Source: Sphingobium cyanobacteriorum (lineage in GTDB: Bacteria > Pseudomonadota > Alphaproteobacteria > Sphingomonadales > Sphingomonadaceae). From it: a stretch of DNA of 64,000 nucleotides. Below are positions 7,532-16,545 of this stretch, piece after piece. The stretch lies in assembly GCF_030580935.1 (NCBI RefSeq), contig NZ_JAUQOM010000003.1, positions 62,001 to 126,000 of the forward strand, in the 5' to 3' direction. The notes below the pieces were generated by a model. The model searched no databases. It saw only the letters and a program-made list of their open reading frames with translations, and was not told the DNA's origin. The number at the start of each line of letters is the position of its first letter. Position 1 is the stretch's first letter. The translations under genes were made by a program, and so were the position numbers.

Positions 7532-10023
7532 AATACGTTGGCATCGATCTCGGAACCACCAACAGTGCAATCTGCTCTTTCGACGGTGAAAATGTCCGTC
7601 TCTATAAGAGCCCGGAACAGCACGATGTAACGCCATCCGCAATTTTTATGGATAAGCGCGGGAAGAAATATGTGGGAGCGAGGGCATATAATGATTCTGC
7701 CCGGAATCCCGAGAATGTCGCGACGCTGTTCAAGCGGCACATGGGCACGAGTACCCCGATCAAGTTGGCCGCCGTCGATCTCGTGATGACGCCGGAGGAG
7801 TGCTCGACCGAGGTGCTCAGGGTGCTCTACTCCTATCTGCCCGAGGAAATTCGGAATGACGAGGAGACCGGCGCCGTCATCACGGTGCCGGCCGCGTTCA
7901 ATCAGATGCAGAAAGATGCTACGATGGCGGCGGCCATTGGCGCCGGCATAGGTCGTGTAGCCCTCATGCAAGAGCCGGTAGCTGCGGTCATGAGCGTGAT
8001 GCGGTTGCGAAAGAGCGACGGCATTTTCCTGATCTACGACCTTGGCGGCGGCACCTTGGACATTGCCATTGCGGAGAGCACTGCTGGCCGTGTGAGTCTG
8101 CTCGCGCATGGCGGCATCGCTATGTGCGGCGGGCGGGACTTTGATAGGATGCTGTTCGACAATGTGATCAAGCCTTGGCTGCTCGAGCATTTCGACCTTC
8201 CTGAGAATCTCAATGAATTTCCTCAGTTTCAGAAGCTGAAACGCATCAGCGAATGGGCCGCCGAGAAGGCCAAAATTGAACTTTCACAACGCGACGACGC
8301 TGTCATCAGTCTGGATGACTCCCTCTTGGGAGTCCGGGATCGTTCGGGCGAGGACATCTATCTCGACATTGAGATAAGCCGCGACCAGTTCAACGCTTTG
8401 ATCGCAGCGAAGCTCGATGAGTCTATACAAGCTACAAGGGAGACCTTGGAAAAGGCCGGCCTGGGCCCTCACGATGTCGAGCGAATCGTCTTTGTTGGTG
8501 GGCCGACGCATTACCGCCCCCTGCGTGACAAGGTAGCGTTCGAACTTGGGATTGCTGCCTCGACGGATGTCAATCCGATGACGGCCGTGGCCGAAGGTGC
8601 AGCAGTGTTTGCTGAATCGATCGACTGGGCGTCGCAAAGTCGTGGTCGGAAAAGTTCGCGCGGTTCCATTAGCGCTGGAGGGGCGCTGGATGTGTCCCTC
8701 AATTACATCGCGCGCACCCCGGATTCCAAAGCGAAGGTTCTTATTAATCTCGGTGGCGAACCAAACCCTGGAAGCGAATTTCAGATTGATAGCCTCGACA
8801 CGGGCTGGTCCTCAGGGCGGATCGCATTGCGAAATGGAGCTTCGGTCGAGGTTTCGCTCCTGAAGCCGGGAGAAAACGTCTTCAAGGTTTTCGTTTTCGA
8901 TGGTGCTGGTGGAGCGATCAGGCTTGCCGAGGACAAGATTACAATTTCCCGGACGGCAGCGAGCATCGATGCCATACCCGCATCCCACTCCGTTTTTGTC
9001 GAAGTCCTGGACAGGATTGGCGGTAAATCGGCGATTGATTACTTGGTCAAAGAAGGTGACCAACTGCCCAAGAAGGGAAAGAAGACCTACAAGGCCGCAG
9101 AATCCCTCAAGGCGGGGAGCCCAGGAGCTATCCGGATCAAACTCTGGGAGGGAGACATCCAGGATCCCGTTCACGACAATCGTCCAATCGGTACGCTGAA
9201 AATCAGTGGTTCCGATATCGAGGACGGGGTGATCGCTGCCGGCGCGGATCTCATCTGCGAGTATGAAGTGCTGGATTCGGGCAATATCATTCTCGAGGTC
9301 TCCGTGCCGTCCATCGGCGGATCGTTCCACTCGGGCCGAAACTTCTATTCTCGCCAAGAAGGGCAGATTGACTATTCCAAGGCGGCCCAACTGGTGGAGG
9401 AACAGTCCTCGGCCGCCCGAAGCCGATTGGAGGAGATCGAGGCGCACGTCGATGATCCACGGCTCGACCAGGCGCGTGAAAAGCTTGACCAAGCGGACAT
9501 GGTCCATGCGGGCGAAACGGATCCTGAAGTTGCAAAGCAGGCCTTGGACAAGGTTCAAGAAGCGAAACGATTGCTGGCATTGGCCCGCAAGGATCACCTC
9601 AAAATCATCCGTCAGATTGAGCTCGATCGGCTGGTTGCGCATTTTAACACATACATCAGAGAGTTCGCACGGCCGACCGAGGCGACTGTTTTCGACAATC
9701 TCACCCGCACAGCGCAGCGCTCGATCGACAGCAATTCCGCCGATTTTGAAGCCCACCTTGACGAGCTGCGCGGCAAAAACTTTGCCATCCTTTGGCGTCA
9801 GGATTGGTTCGTCGTCGAGCGTTTCAAATGGCTCGCCAGCGCGAGTCACCTTTTCTCTGACGGGCATGAGCACGCCAGACTTGTCGTGCTCGGCAGCGAG
9901 GCGCTCAAAACGAACGAAATAGACAACCTTCGCGATGTTGTCGCGCTAATGGATAGCATTCGCTTTGCGACAAGTGGCGAAGACGAGATGCTGGCAGGCG
10001 CAAACATTCTTCGTGGGAGCTGA
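7528..10023 (+). CDS. Hsp70-family chaperone, long divergent form
   Basis: 831 residues, against about 640 for DnaK. The actin-like ATPase domain is intact: phosphate-1 loop at residue 5 (IDLGTTNSA), phosphate-2 loop IYDLGGGTLDIAI at about 170, and adenosine loop IVFVGGPTHYRPL near 325. After about residue 390 the substrate-binding region is only weakly DnaK-like. It is followed by an unusual beta-rich section, a highly charged helical stretch (about 625-705) and a further 125-residue C-terminal domain that DnaK lacks. There is no EEVD-type tail. Overlapping the GrpE-like gene and two bases upstream of the AAA+ gene, it is not the housekeeping dnaK (no dnaJ next to it) but a specialised copy serving this operon. 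Confidence 0.95.
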   Translation: MKYVGIDLGTTNSAICSFDGENVRLYKSPEQHDVTPSAIFMDKRGKKYVGARAYNDSARNPENVATLFKRHMGTSTPIKLAAVDLVMTPEECSTEVLRVLYSYLPEEIRNDEETGAVITVPAAFNQMQKDATMAAAIGAGIGRVALMQEPVAAVMSVMRLRKSDGIFLIYDLGGGTLDIAIAESTAGRVSLLAHGGIAMCGGRDFDRMLFDNVIKPWLLEHFDLPENLNEFPQFQKLKRISEWAAEKAKIELSQRDDAVISLDDSLLGVRDRSGEDIYLDIEISRDQFNALIAAKLDESIQATRETLEKAGLGPHDVERIVFVGGPTHYRPLRDKVAFELGIAASTDVNPMTAVAEGAAVFAESIDWASQSRGRKSSRGSISAGGALDVSLNYIARTPDSKAKVLINLGGEPNPGSEFQIDSLDTGWSSGRIALRNGASVEVSLLKPGENVFKVFVFDGAGGAIRLAEDKITISRTAASIDAIPASHSVFVEVLDRIGGKSAIDYLVKEGDQLPKKGKKTYKAAESLKAGSPGAIRIKLWEGDIQDPVHDNRPIGTLKISGSDIEDGVIAAGADLICEYEVLDSGNIILEVSVPSIGGSFHSGRNFYSRQEGQIDYSKAAQLVEEQSSAARSRLEEIEAHVDDPRLDQAREKLDQADMVHAGETDPEVAKQALDKVQEAKRLLALARKDHLKIIRQIELDRLVAHFNTYIREFARPTEATVFDNLTRTAQRSIDSNSADFEAHLDELRGKNFAILWRQDWFVVERFKWLASASHLFSDGHEHARLVVLGSEALKTNEIDNLRDVVALMDSIRFATSGEDEMLAGANILRGS

Positions 10024-10025
10024 TC

Positions 10026-11456
10026 ATGGTGAAGGAGGCTTGGCTCCCGATTGGGTTCAAGATGCCAGACGGGGCGAAGACGAGGACAGTGCTCCACGCT
10101 GGCCGCGAATGGCAAATCCTTGAGTCAATCGGGGGTGGCCGGGTTCTCGTTGCGGAAGAGCGGCTGATCCAAAAATGGCTGGACGATGGCCTGATCACGG
10201 ATGGGCTCTTCCAGGGCTTCGAGTTCGACAATCGGCGTCTCGGCCAAATGTCATCGGGCGCCAGCCAACTGCTTTGCCCGATCGGAGACGGACCAGCCCC
10301 GAAGAACAAGGCCGAAGCTATCGCTTTTGCGATCGCTATGCGTTCGACGAGGGAGGTCGCCGATTCCCTGCCACTCCAGGACGCGATCTATGTGGAGAAG
10401 ATCAGCAGGTTGCTTCCCACCTATATGCTTGGTCCCGAAACGCCGGCCGAGATGGTGGCTGGGTTCTGGTTGACCGGGGGTATCGAGATCTCGGCCTCAT
10501 CATTTCGCCGTATGCGCCAGGCCATGGGCTGGCTCGCGCCAACAGACCTGAAGGAAGTCATCGAAGCCGCAGGATTCGCCGTTTCCGAAGTGGTTCCCTC
10601 GTCCAGGAAACGGGAAGCAGCCCGACAGTTGGGAGAGAACGGTGCCGAAAATGGTAAATCCGCCGAGGATCCAGGCGGGAAGGTCTTTGAGTTGCCAGGA
10701 AGGCCGGTTCTGGCTGCCTTCTTCAACGAGCATGTGGTTGACATCGTGAATCACCGGGAGCGCTACAAGGCTCTCGGCATCGACTTTCCTTCAGCGGTCA
10801 TCCTCCATGGCCCCCCAGGATGCGGCAAGACTTTCGCGGTCGAGCGCTTGATCGATTTTCTGGGCTGGCCGAGCTTTCAGGTTGACGCCTCGAGTGTCGC
10901 AAGCCCGTATATTCACGAAACGAGCAAGAAGGTTGCGGAGGTCTTTGACAAGGCCATGCAGAATGGCCCGTCAGTGATCGTGATCGATGAGATGGAGGCA
11001 TTTCTTGCAGATCGAGAAATGGGGTCCGGCCATCACCGCGTCGAGGAAATGGCGGAGTTCTTGAGAAGGATCCCCGAAGCCGCTCAGCATGAAGTCCTGG
11101 TAATCGGGATGACCAATCGGATCGAGATGATCGACCCGGCAATCTTGCGGCGCGGACGCTTTGATCACGTGGTTGAAGTGACGCATGCGAGCGAAGCGGA
11201 AATCCTGGCCCTTGTCGCAACCTTGCTGATGAAGCTGCCGACCGCCGAAGATGTCGATGGCACGACCTTGGCGAAGGAGCTGAGCGGGCGACCATTGTCC
11301 GACGTCGCATTCGTTATCAGGGAAGGGGCCCGCCTGGCAGCCCGCGGCGGCAAGGACCGCATCGAGCAAGAACATCTGACCGCGGCTCTCAAGGCTACTC
11401 CGTCGCGCAGTGGAGATGGCGATCATGAGCGGCGCATTGGCTTTGTCTGGAACTGA
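10026..11456 (+). CDS. AAA+ ATPase (FtsH/Cdc48-like module) with unique N-terminal domain
   Basis: 476 residues. The AAA module occupies about residues 225-460: Walker A GPPGCGKT (262-269), Walker B VIVIDEME (318-324), sensor 1 MTNR (362-365), arginine finger segment LRRGRFD (374-380), all intact. The N-terminal 220 residues match nothing I recognise and contain no zinc-protease motif, so this is a remodeller or unfoldase rather than an FtsH protease. It starts two bases after the Hsp70 stop. Hsp70 and AAA+ unfoldases classically cooperate (DnaK-ClpB), so joint disaggregation or complex remodelling is a reasonable inference. Confidence 0.92.
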   Translation: MVKEAWLPIGFKMPDGAKTRTVLHAGREWQILESIGGGRVLVAEERLIQKWLDDGLITDGLFQGFEFDNRRLGQMSSGASQLLCPIGDGPAPKNKAEAIAFAIAMRSTREVADSLPLQDAIYVEKISRLLPTYMLGPETPAEMVAGFWLTGGIEISASSFRRMRQAMGWLAPTDLKEVIEAAGFAVSEVVPSSRKREAARQLGENGAENGKSAEDPGGKVFELPGRPVLAAFFNEHVVDIVNHRERYKALGIDFPSAVILHGPPGCGKTFAVERLIDFLGWPSFQVDASSVASPYIHETSKKVAEVFDKAMQNGPSVIVIDEMEAFLADREMGSGHHRVEEMAEFLRRIPEAAQHEVLVIGMTNRIEMIDPAILRRGRFDHVVEVTHASEAEILALVATLLMKLPTAEDVDGTTLAKELSGRPLSDVAFVIREGARLAARGGKDRIEQEHLTAALKATPSRSGDGDHERRIGFVWN

Positions 11457-11462
11457 TTCCGC

Positions 11463-12305
11463 ATGTCTTCAGATGAAAAAAGTGGCAACGACCGGTCGCA
11501 CAAGGGATTCGCTGGCTTGTCGAGCCAAGTCTCAGACATCGATGCTGAGATCGCTCATGCCAATAGTTTGGCTCCGGTCCCGAGCCCTGTTGTGCAGGGT
11601 GCTGGGCGTTCCGAACGGCCATTGCGGCTAGACCAGCAGCCCGAGGACCAATCGCCAGCAAACTCCGCAAGTTCTGTCAAACCGGTTGTTTGGTGGGGGA
11701 TCGGCGCAGCAATTCTCGGTGTCATATGGTTCGCCAGCCAATCAGGAACAGGCCCTGCCAGCTCTTCGCCTCCAGCGGAATATGCAGATGAGCAATCGCC
11801 CCCAGAGATAACCGTTGAGGGTCAAGCTCCCGCGGTGTCCCAAGCGCTGAGCGAAGAGCGGCCGCCGGTCGGCTACGGTCTGGAACACAGCGTCGGGCAG
11901 ATCAGGTACTGCCTTGCTGAGAAGATCCGAATTTCGGCAGCCGAGCCTGTCGTCAATGGCTACAACTCAGCTCAGGTCGACCGCTTCAATGCAATGGTGT
12001 CGGACTACAACAGTCGATGCGGTCAGTATCGCTATCTCGATAGTTCAATGAATCTCGCGCGCAGTGATGTGGAGGCGCATCGAGCGGAACTGGAGCAAGC
12101 GGGACGTGACCTCATCAAAAGTGTCGGCGGTATCGCTCAGCCGAGTGTTTCAACCGATACGAGCAGCACTATCACCGGGTCGAATCCTGGCGTGGTGCCA
12201 TATAGAGGACTGGACGCGTCCGACCCGCTCAATGCTGGAGCCGATGGATCGGCGTCCGGCGACGAGAGTGGGGTGACTGAGGATGGCGGGGGCCAAGATG
12301 ACTGA
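11463..12305 (+). CDS. Single-pass membrane protein with conserved 'RYC...DYNSRC' domain
   Basis: 280 residues. About 70 polar N-terminal residues, one transmembrane helix (about 74-90, VVWWGIGAAILGVIWFA), a Pro/Ser/Glu-rich linker and a domain at about 138-205 with IRYCLAEKIRIS and MVSDYNSRCGQYRY, then a low-complexity tail. I have seen this cysteine-paired motif in other bacterial hypothetical proteins with J-domain-like or ribbon domains at the other end, but know no function. Topology is probably N-in, with the cysteine domain in the periplasm, where a disulfide could form. Seven bases after the AAA+ gene. Confidence 0.75.
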   Translation: MSSDEKSGNDRSHKGFAGLSSQVSDIDAEIAHANSLAPVPSPVVQGAGRSERPLRLDQQPEDQSPANSASSVKPVVWWGIGAAILGVIWFASQSGTGPASSSPPAEYADEQSPPEITVEGQAPAVSQALSEERPPVGYGLEHSVGQIRYCLAEKIRISAAEPVVNGYNSAQVDRFNAMVSDYNSRCGQYRYLDSSMNLARSDVEAHRAELEQAGRDLIKSVGGIAQPSVSTDTSSTITGSNPGVVPYRGLDASDPLNAGADGSASGDESGVTEDGGGQDD

Positions 12306-13971
12306 GACCGTGACCGTTGGTGCGACAGCGACGCAAATCCACCAAAATCCTTTCTTTGTTCTCGGCGCATCGACCCGAGATGATCGCCGAAAAATCCTTG
12401 AGCTGGCCGATCAGCGATCATTGGAGATCGATGACGATGCTTGCCAGAAGGCTCGCTCCCAGTTGACGTCCCCGCGTCAACGCTTGACCGCTGAGATCGC
12501 TTGGCTTCCTGGCATTTCGCCGCGTAAGGCGGCCGACCTTCTCAGTACGTTGGAGAGGGCTCCGCTTTCGCTTCGACGAGCATCGGGCCTGCCTACTCTG
12601 GCGAACTTGAACCTCGCAGTAGCGGCTTTTGCTAGCGCTGGCGAAGTCATCGATCCTGCCGATATTGCCGATTTCATCATCGAGATCTCGAATTTGGTCG
12701 AGCGGCTCGATCCAGCGGATGTGGCGCGCGATATCAACGAAGATCGGGCAGTATCGGGATTCGCGGAAGTGCGGGCTCTTGATCAAGTTGAAGCGGAACT
12801 TGCCGAGCGTAAGCGGCATGTCCGCAACTGTATTCGGGATGCGCTCGATCGGATGCCCGCTGACAAGCTGGTGACAGCGATGACGATTGCAGTCGAAACA
12901 GCAACGAGCGCGGGGCAGGCGCATGCTCCTGAACTGATAGACGATCTTGTCGATTCATACGAAGTTGAGACCAAGGGATTTCTCGACAAGGAGGCCGACA
13001 ACATCGCTCGCCTCGTGGATGCGGCCCTCAATGCCGCTCACAGCGGCGAAAGTGCGATACTTCCTCTGATCGACAAGATTGAAATCGTTGCGCGAAACTG
13101 GGACATGGCTGCTCAGCCTATTCAGCTCAGTGCAAAAGCACGCGGTCTTGATCATGAGCCCAGCCGCTCGGTAGCATTCAAGATTCGTAGCCTCGCGATC
13201 GAGTTGTTCAATGAGCATGACCTCCTCGAGCAATCCGAGAGACTGACAAAACTACTGCTCGACCTCTTCTCCGAGATCCCCGATGTGCATGATCGGGTGC
13301 AAGAGGACAATCACGCATTGTCGGAAATTTCGCAACGCCGTGAAGAATCCGCAGCTATCGATCCTGTCCGCGAATTGTGTCGGGAGATCTCCAGGGTCAT
13401 TGAGCGACAGCCTGCTCGGGCAGATCAGGAGGCCTCAAGGCTGTTGAAGGATGGCGCAGTTCTTCTCAACGGGGCACCTATCCAACGGACATCGCCTACC
13501 TACCAGGACGCGCGCGATCTCATGGCCGCGACGGTCATGCAATGTGCGGTGGCATATGGCAATGCTACTTCGAAGTGGAAGACGTGCCTGACTTTGCTGC
13601 AGCAGGCGAGGCAACTTGCGAGCGATGAGGAGCTGACCCAGCGCATTCAAAAGAACTTGGAGATCGTCAAATCCAACGACGAAAGGCTTGGGGATCTTGA
13701 GCCTATCAATTCGGCCCCATCTCTTTCGACCATCAACGGTATCGGGTTCAAGCTTTATGGATCAACTGACGCCCGGCACGATGGGTCCTACATGGCGACC
13801 TATTACTTCGTCTTCCTGTTCCTACCGATATTCCCAATCTCGAGATACAGGGTCACAAGCGATGGAACGCGATATCAATTCCTTGGCAAAGGTCCTCTGC
13901 GCGATTTTGACAAGTGGCATATTGGAATTTCCCTTTGCCTTATTGCACTGCTCATCTTCAACATGAACTGA
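12298..13971 (+). CDS. Degenerate J-domain-like membrane protein, probable Hsp70 partner
   Basis: 557 residues from the ATG at 12298 (GGGGG upstream, eight-base overlap with the previous gene); an ATG at 12283 is also possible. Residues about 15-75 (NPFFVLGASTRDDRRKI, an acidic turn, ARSQLTSPRQRLTAEI) follow the helix pattern of a J domain ('npf.vLgv...d...I..ay......') but lack the HPD triad that activates Hsp70. A long helical middle follows. Near the C-terminus there is a beta segment with TYYFVFLFLPIFPISRY and a final hydrophobic helix GISLCLIALLIF. A membrane-bound Hsp70 recruiter is inferred, since the Hsp70 and a GrpE-like protein lie in the same operon but no canonical J protein does. 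Confidence 0.65.
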   Translation: MTETVTVGATATQIHQNPFFVLGASTRDDRRKILELADQRSLEIDDDACQKARSQLTSPRQRLTAEIAWLPGISPRKAADLLSTLERAPLSLRRASGLPTLANLNLAVAAFASAGEVIDPADIADFIIEISNLVERLDPADVARDINEDRAVSGFAEVRALDQVEAELAERKRHVRNCIRDALDRMPADKLVTAMTIAVETATSAGQAHAPELIDDLVDSYEVETKGFLDKEADNIARLVDAALNAAHSGESAILPLIDKIEIVARNWDMAAQPIQLSAKARGLDHEPSRSVAFKIRSLAIELFNEHDLLEQSERLTKLLLDLFSEIPDVHDRVQEDNHALSEISQRREESAAIDPVRELCREISRVIERQPARADQEASRLLKDGAVLLNGAPIQRTSPTYQDARDLMAATVMQCAVAYGNATSKWKTCLTLLQQARQLASDEELTQRIQKNLEIVKSNDERLGDLEPINSAPSLSTINGIGFKLYGSTDARHDGSYMATYYFVFLFLPIFPISRYRVTSDGTRYQFLGKGPLRDFDKWHIGISLCLIALLIFNMN

Positions 13972-13988
13972 CAGGGCTCAATCCGAAT

Positions 13989-14765
13989 ATGGCTGCCGAT
14001 CCGCGAACTCCGCGCCTTGCCGTCCTGATTGATGCGGATAATGCATCGTCGCGCATTGCTACTCGCCTATTTGAGGAAATCGCCAAAATCGGCGAGGCCA
14101 GCGTTCGTCGCATTTATGGCGACTTTTCAGGTTCTCGCTTGAAATCTTGGGCAGACGTTCTCGCAACCCATGCGATCAAGGCGCATCAGAACTTTGCCTA
14201 TACGAGCGGCAAGAATGCCTCGGACATCGCTTTGGTCATTGACGCGATGGACCTTCTGCATACCGGTCGTTTCGACGGGTTTTGCCTTGTGTCTTCCGAT
14301 AGCGATTTTACTGGGCTGGCCTCGCGAATCCGTGAGCAGGGCGTTGATGTCTACGGTTTCGGAGAGCAGAAAACGCCCGAGAGCTTCCGGCAAGCTTGTC
14401 GCCGTTTCATCTATACTGAGAACCTGCTGCCAGAAGCACCAACTCCAGATGAGCCAGAGCGACAGGACGCCCGTCCAGCTAACGTCACGAAGCCGCCGAC
14501 CGCTGCGGCGCCACTGATCCGAACTGCTATCTCACAGCTTGATGATGAAGGAGGTTGGGTGCCACTTGGGCGAGTGGGCCAACGTCTTGCAGCACTCGCG
14601 TCTGACTTTGATCCTCGCACCTACGGTCAAGCAAAGCTGAGCGACTTGGTCGACAAAGCTGGAGGCTTCGAATCTCGGAGAACCGAAACCGGTCACTTGC
14701 AGATCCGCGATATTCCGTCTGGAAAGGCAAGCCTCGCAAAAGCTAAACCGGCAAAGAACGGATGA
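13989..14765 (+). CDS. NYN-domain (LabA/DUF88-like) putative RNase with C-terminal LOTUS/OST-HTH domain
   Basis: 258 residues from the ATG at 13989. The NYN (PIN-like) domain fills residues 8-140: LIDADN at the first strand, DIALVIDAMDLL in the middle and VSSDSDF at the third acidic site, so the catalytic aspartates appear present. After a Pro-rich linker a winged-helix OST-HTH/LOTUS domain occupies about 175-250 (AISQLDDEGGWVPLGRVGQRL). NYN-LOTUS proteins are seen as RNA-binding nucleases. It lies 17 bases after the J-like gene on the same strand and closes the operon. A toxin or effector RNase role is inference. Confidence 0.88.
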   Translation: MAADPRTPRLAVLIDADNASSRIATRLFEEIAKIGEASVRRIYGDFSGSRLKSWADVLATHAIKAHQNFAYTSGKNASDIALVIDAMDLLHTGRFDGFCLVSSDSDFTGLASRIREQGVDVYGFGEQKTPESFRQACRRFIYTENLLPEAPTPDEPERQDARPANVTKPPTAAAPLIRTAISQLDDEGGWVPLGRVGQRLAALASDFDPRTYGQAKLSDLVDKAGGFESRRTETGHLQIRDIPSGKASLAKAKPAKNG

Positions 14766-14885
14766 TAGTCCAGAATCGCTCCGGCTCACCAAACGGCCAA
14801 AGAAAGAAAACTGATCGTTTATGGGCGAGCCGCGGCGGCATGGCATGCGACCGTTAATGTCGTAGGTGGGGCATATTCAAGCACG

Positions 14886-16349
14886 ATGAGCAGAAACCTT
14901 CGAACCAGCATAACTGACCCGATCCAGATCCCAACACTTTCGGCTAACCCAGGCCGGATCGGAATCTCGTTCTGTCCCGGTAAGCAGGGACCTGCGCTCG
15001 CAGGTTTCGAGTGGAAGCGTGATATCTCGGTCGACTTGAACGCCGTGCGTGAATGGGGGGCAACTGCCGTTGTTTCTCTGATTGAGACGCATGAGATCAA
15101 TATGCTGGGGGTATCAGATCTAGAGACTGCGGTTGCTGCACGCGGGATGGAATGGCTTCATCTACCGATCCCTGACGGCGCGGCTCCGGGGGAAGAATTT
15201 GAACAAAGATGGCGCACGGCCGGAACTCGGCTGCGCGGCCTGCTCACTAGCGGGCAAAGCTTCTTTATCCATTGCCGAGGAGGGCTGGGCCGAGCTGGCA
15301 CAGTAGCAGCGAGACTACTCATCGAACTCGGCGTCACGGACGCCAATAGCGCAATCGCCCAAGTGCGAGAGGTCAGGCCGGGCGCTATCGAGACAAAGGC
15401 ACAGGAGGATCACCTTCGAGAGATCGAGCGCATTTACGATCGGTCCCGTGGATGTCTCGTTGGTCTGGCGGTCGGTGACGCGTTGGGGACGACACTCGAG
15501 TTCAAGCCCCGCGACACTTATCCCCACATCACTGACATGGTCGGGGGAGGGCCGTTCAGTTTGGATGCGGGTACCTGGACCGATGACACCTCGATGGCTC
15601 TCGCGCTTGGAGAAGCTCTCCTTGCCAGCGCAGCCAGGGGCTCGGCCTTTGAGCCGGAAGAAGCACAGCGACGCTTCGTCGATTGGTGGAGAAACGGCGC
15701 CTTCAGTCCAACAGGCAGTTGTTTCGATATCGGGATGGCAACCCGCCAAGCCCTTTCCCGGTTCGAAGAGACCGGCGACCCGATCGCAGGATCGACCGAC
15801 CCGTACTCAGCAGGGAACGGTTCATTGATGAGACTTGCGCCTGTCGCAATCTGGGGGATCCGGGAGAATCCCGCCGTAGTAACGCGAGTTGCCCGCCGAC
15901 AGAGCATGACCACGCACGCTGCAGACGCGTGCCTTGACGCCTGTGAAGCATACGCACTGGTCTTGCGGGCTGCCATCTTAGGTGCCGACCTTGACGAAGC
16001 CCTGGCAGTTGCTCCGGGCGGATATGGACCTGAAATCGGGCCAATCATTGCCGGTAGCTGGCGCGGCAAGACCCGTGATCAGATTTCTAGCAGCGGTTTC
16101 GTAGCACACAGCCTCGAAGCAGCGATCTGGTCTGTGGCAAACACGGCTAGCTTTGATGATGCGGTCCTGCTGGCTGCAAACCTCGGTGACGATGCCGACA
16201 ATACTGCCGCAATTGCCGGGCAGTTGGCTGGTGCAATTTACGGAGCATCCTCGATCCGCCGATCATGGCTAGAAAAGCTGGCTTGGCGTGACGAAATCGA
16301 GGCTCTAGCACGCAATCTGGCTTTCCCGGCAGTCGCGCTCTCAAACTAA
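14886..16349 (+). CDS. Fusion of dual-specificity phosphatase and ADP-ribosylglycohydrolase
   Basis: 487 residues. The N-terminal 185 residues are a cysteine phosphatase with the signature HCRGGLGRAG (Cys130 as nucleophile, Arg136) and an upstream LIETHE where the general acid loop lies. The rest is a DraG/ARH-type ADP-ribosylglycohydrolase: GCLVGLAVGDALG near 190, WTDDTSMAL (metal-binding TDDT) near 232, and GDDADNTAA near 435 for the second metal site. Such hydrolases remove ADP-ribose from protein or nucleic acid. It follows the Hsp70 operon after 120 bases with no good ribosome site visible, so it may be its own unit. A tagging-removal or immunity role is inferred from its place in the island. 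Confidence 0.9.
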   Translation: MSRNLRTSITDPIQIPTLSANPGRIGISFCPGKQGPALAGFEWKRDISVDLNAVREWGATAVVSLIETHEINMLGVSDLETAVAARGMEWLHLPIPDGAAPGEEFEQRWRTAGTRLRGLLTSGQSFFIHCRGGLGRAGTVAARLLIELGVTDANSAIAQVREVRPGAIETKAQEDHLREIERIYDRSRGCLVGLAVGDALGTTLEFKPRDTYPHITDMVGGGPFSLDAGTWTDDTSMALALGEALLASAARGSAFEPEEAQRRFVDWWRNGAFSPTGSCFDIGMATRQALSRFEETGDPIAGSTDPYSAGNGSLMRLAPVAIWGIRENPAVVTRVARRQSMTTHAADACLDACEAYALVLRAAILGADLDEALAVAPGGYGPEIGPIIAGSWRGKTRDQISSSGFVAHSLEAAIWSVANTASFDDAVLLAANLGDDADNTAAIAGQLAGAIYGASSIRRSWLEKLAWRDEIEALARNLAFPAVALSN

Positions 16350-16545
16350 CTTCGGCCGATGCACTCCACGGAAAACCAGCGTTGTCGCGGGTCCGCCATG
16401 CGCTGCATGGGTCCATAATGTCTCATTTTTGACCCCCTAACTCTGAAATGGCGGATAATGATCTGAATTTGCAACATTATGAGCAACTGCCGGGAGTGAG
16501 TGTGAAACCTGACGGCAGGCTTGGCCCAATTACCTACAACGGGAT
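16350..16545. other. Non-coding segment left of the IS110 transposase
   Basis: About 200 bases between two converging genes. No ORF was supported. It probably contains the transposase-distal end of the insertion sequence, but IS110 elements lack long inverted repeats and I could not fix the boundary. Confidence 0.35.

Noticed and set aside
7528..10023. Housekeeping dnaK
   Set aside because: Too long (831 residues), divergent beyond the ATPase domain, no adjacent dnaJ, and embedded in an accessory operon.
10026..11456. FtsH protease
   Set aside because: The AAA module is similar, but no membrane helices at the N-terminus and no HExxH zinc motif are present.
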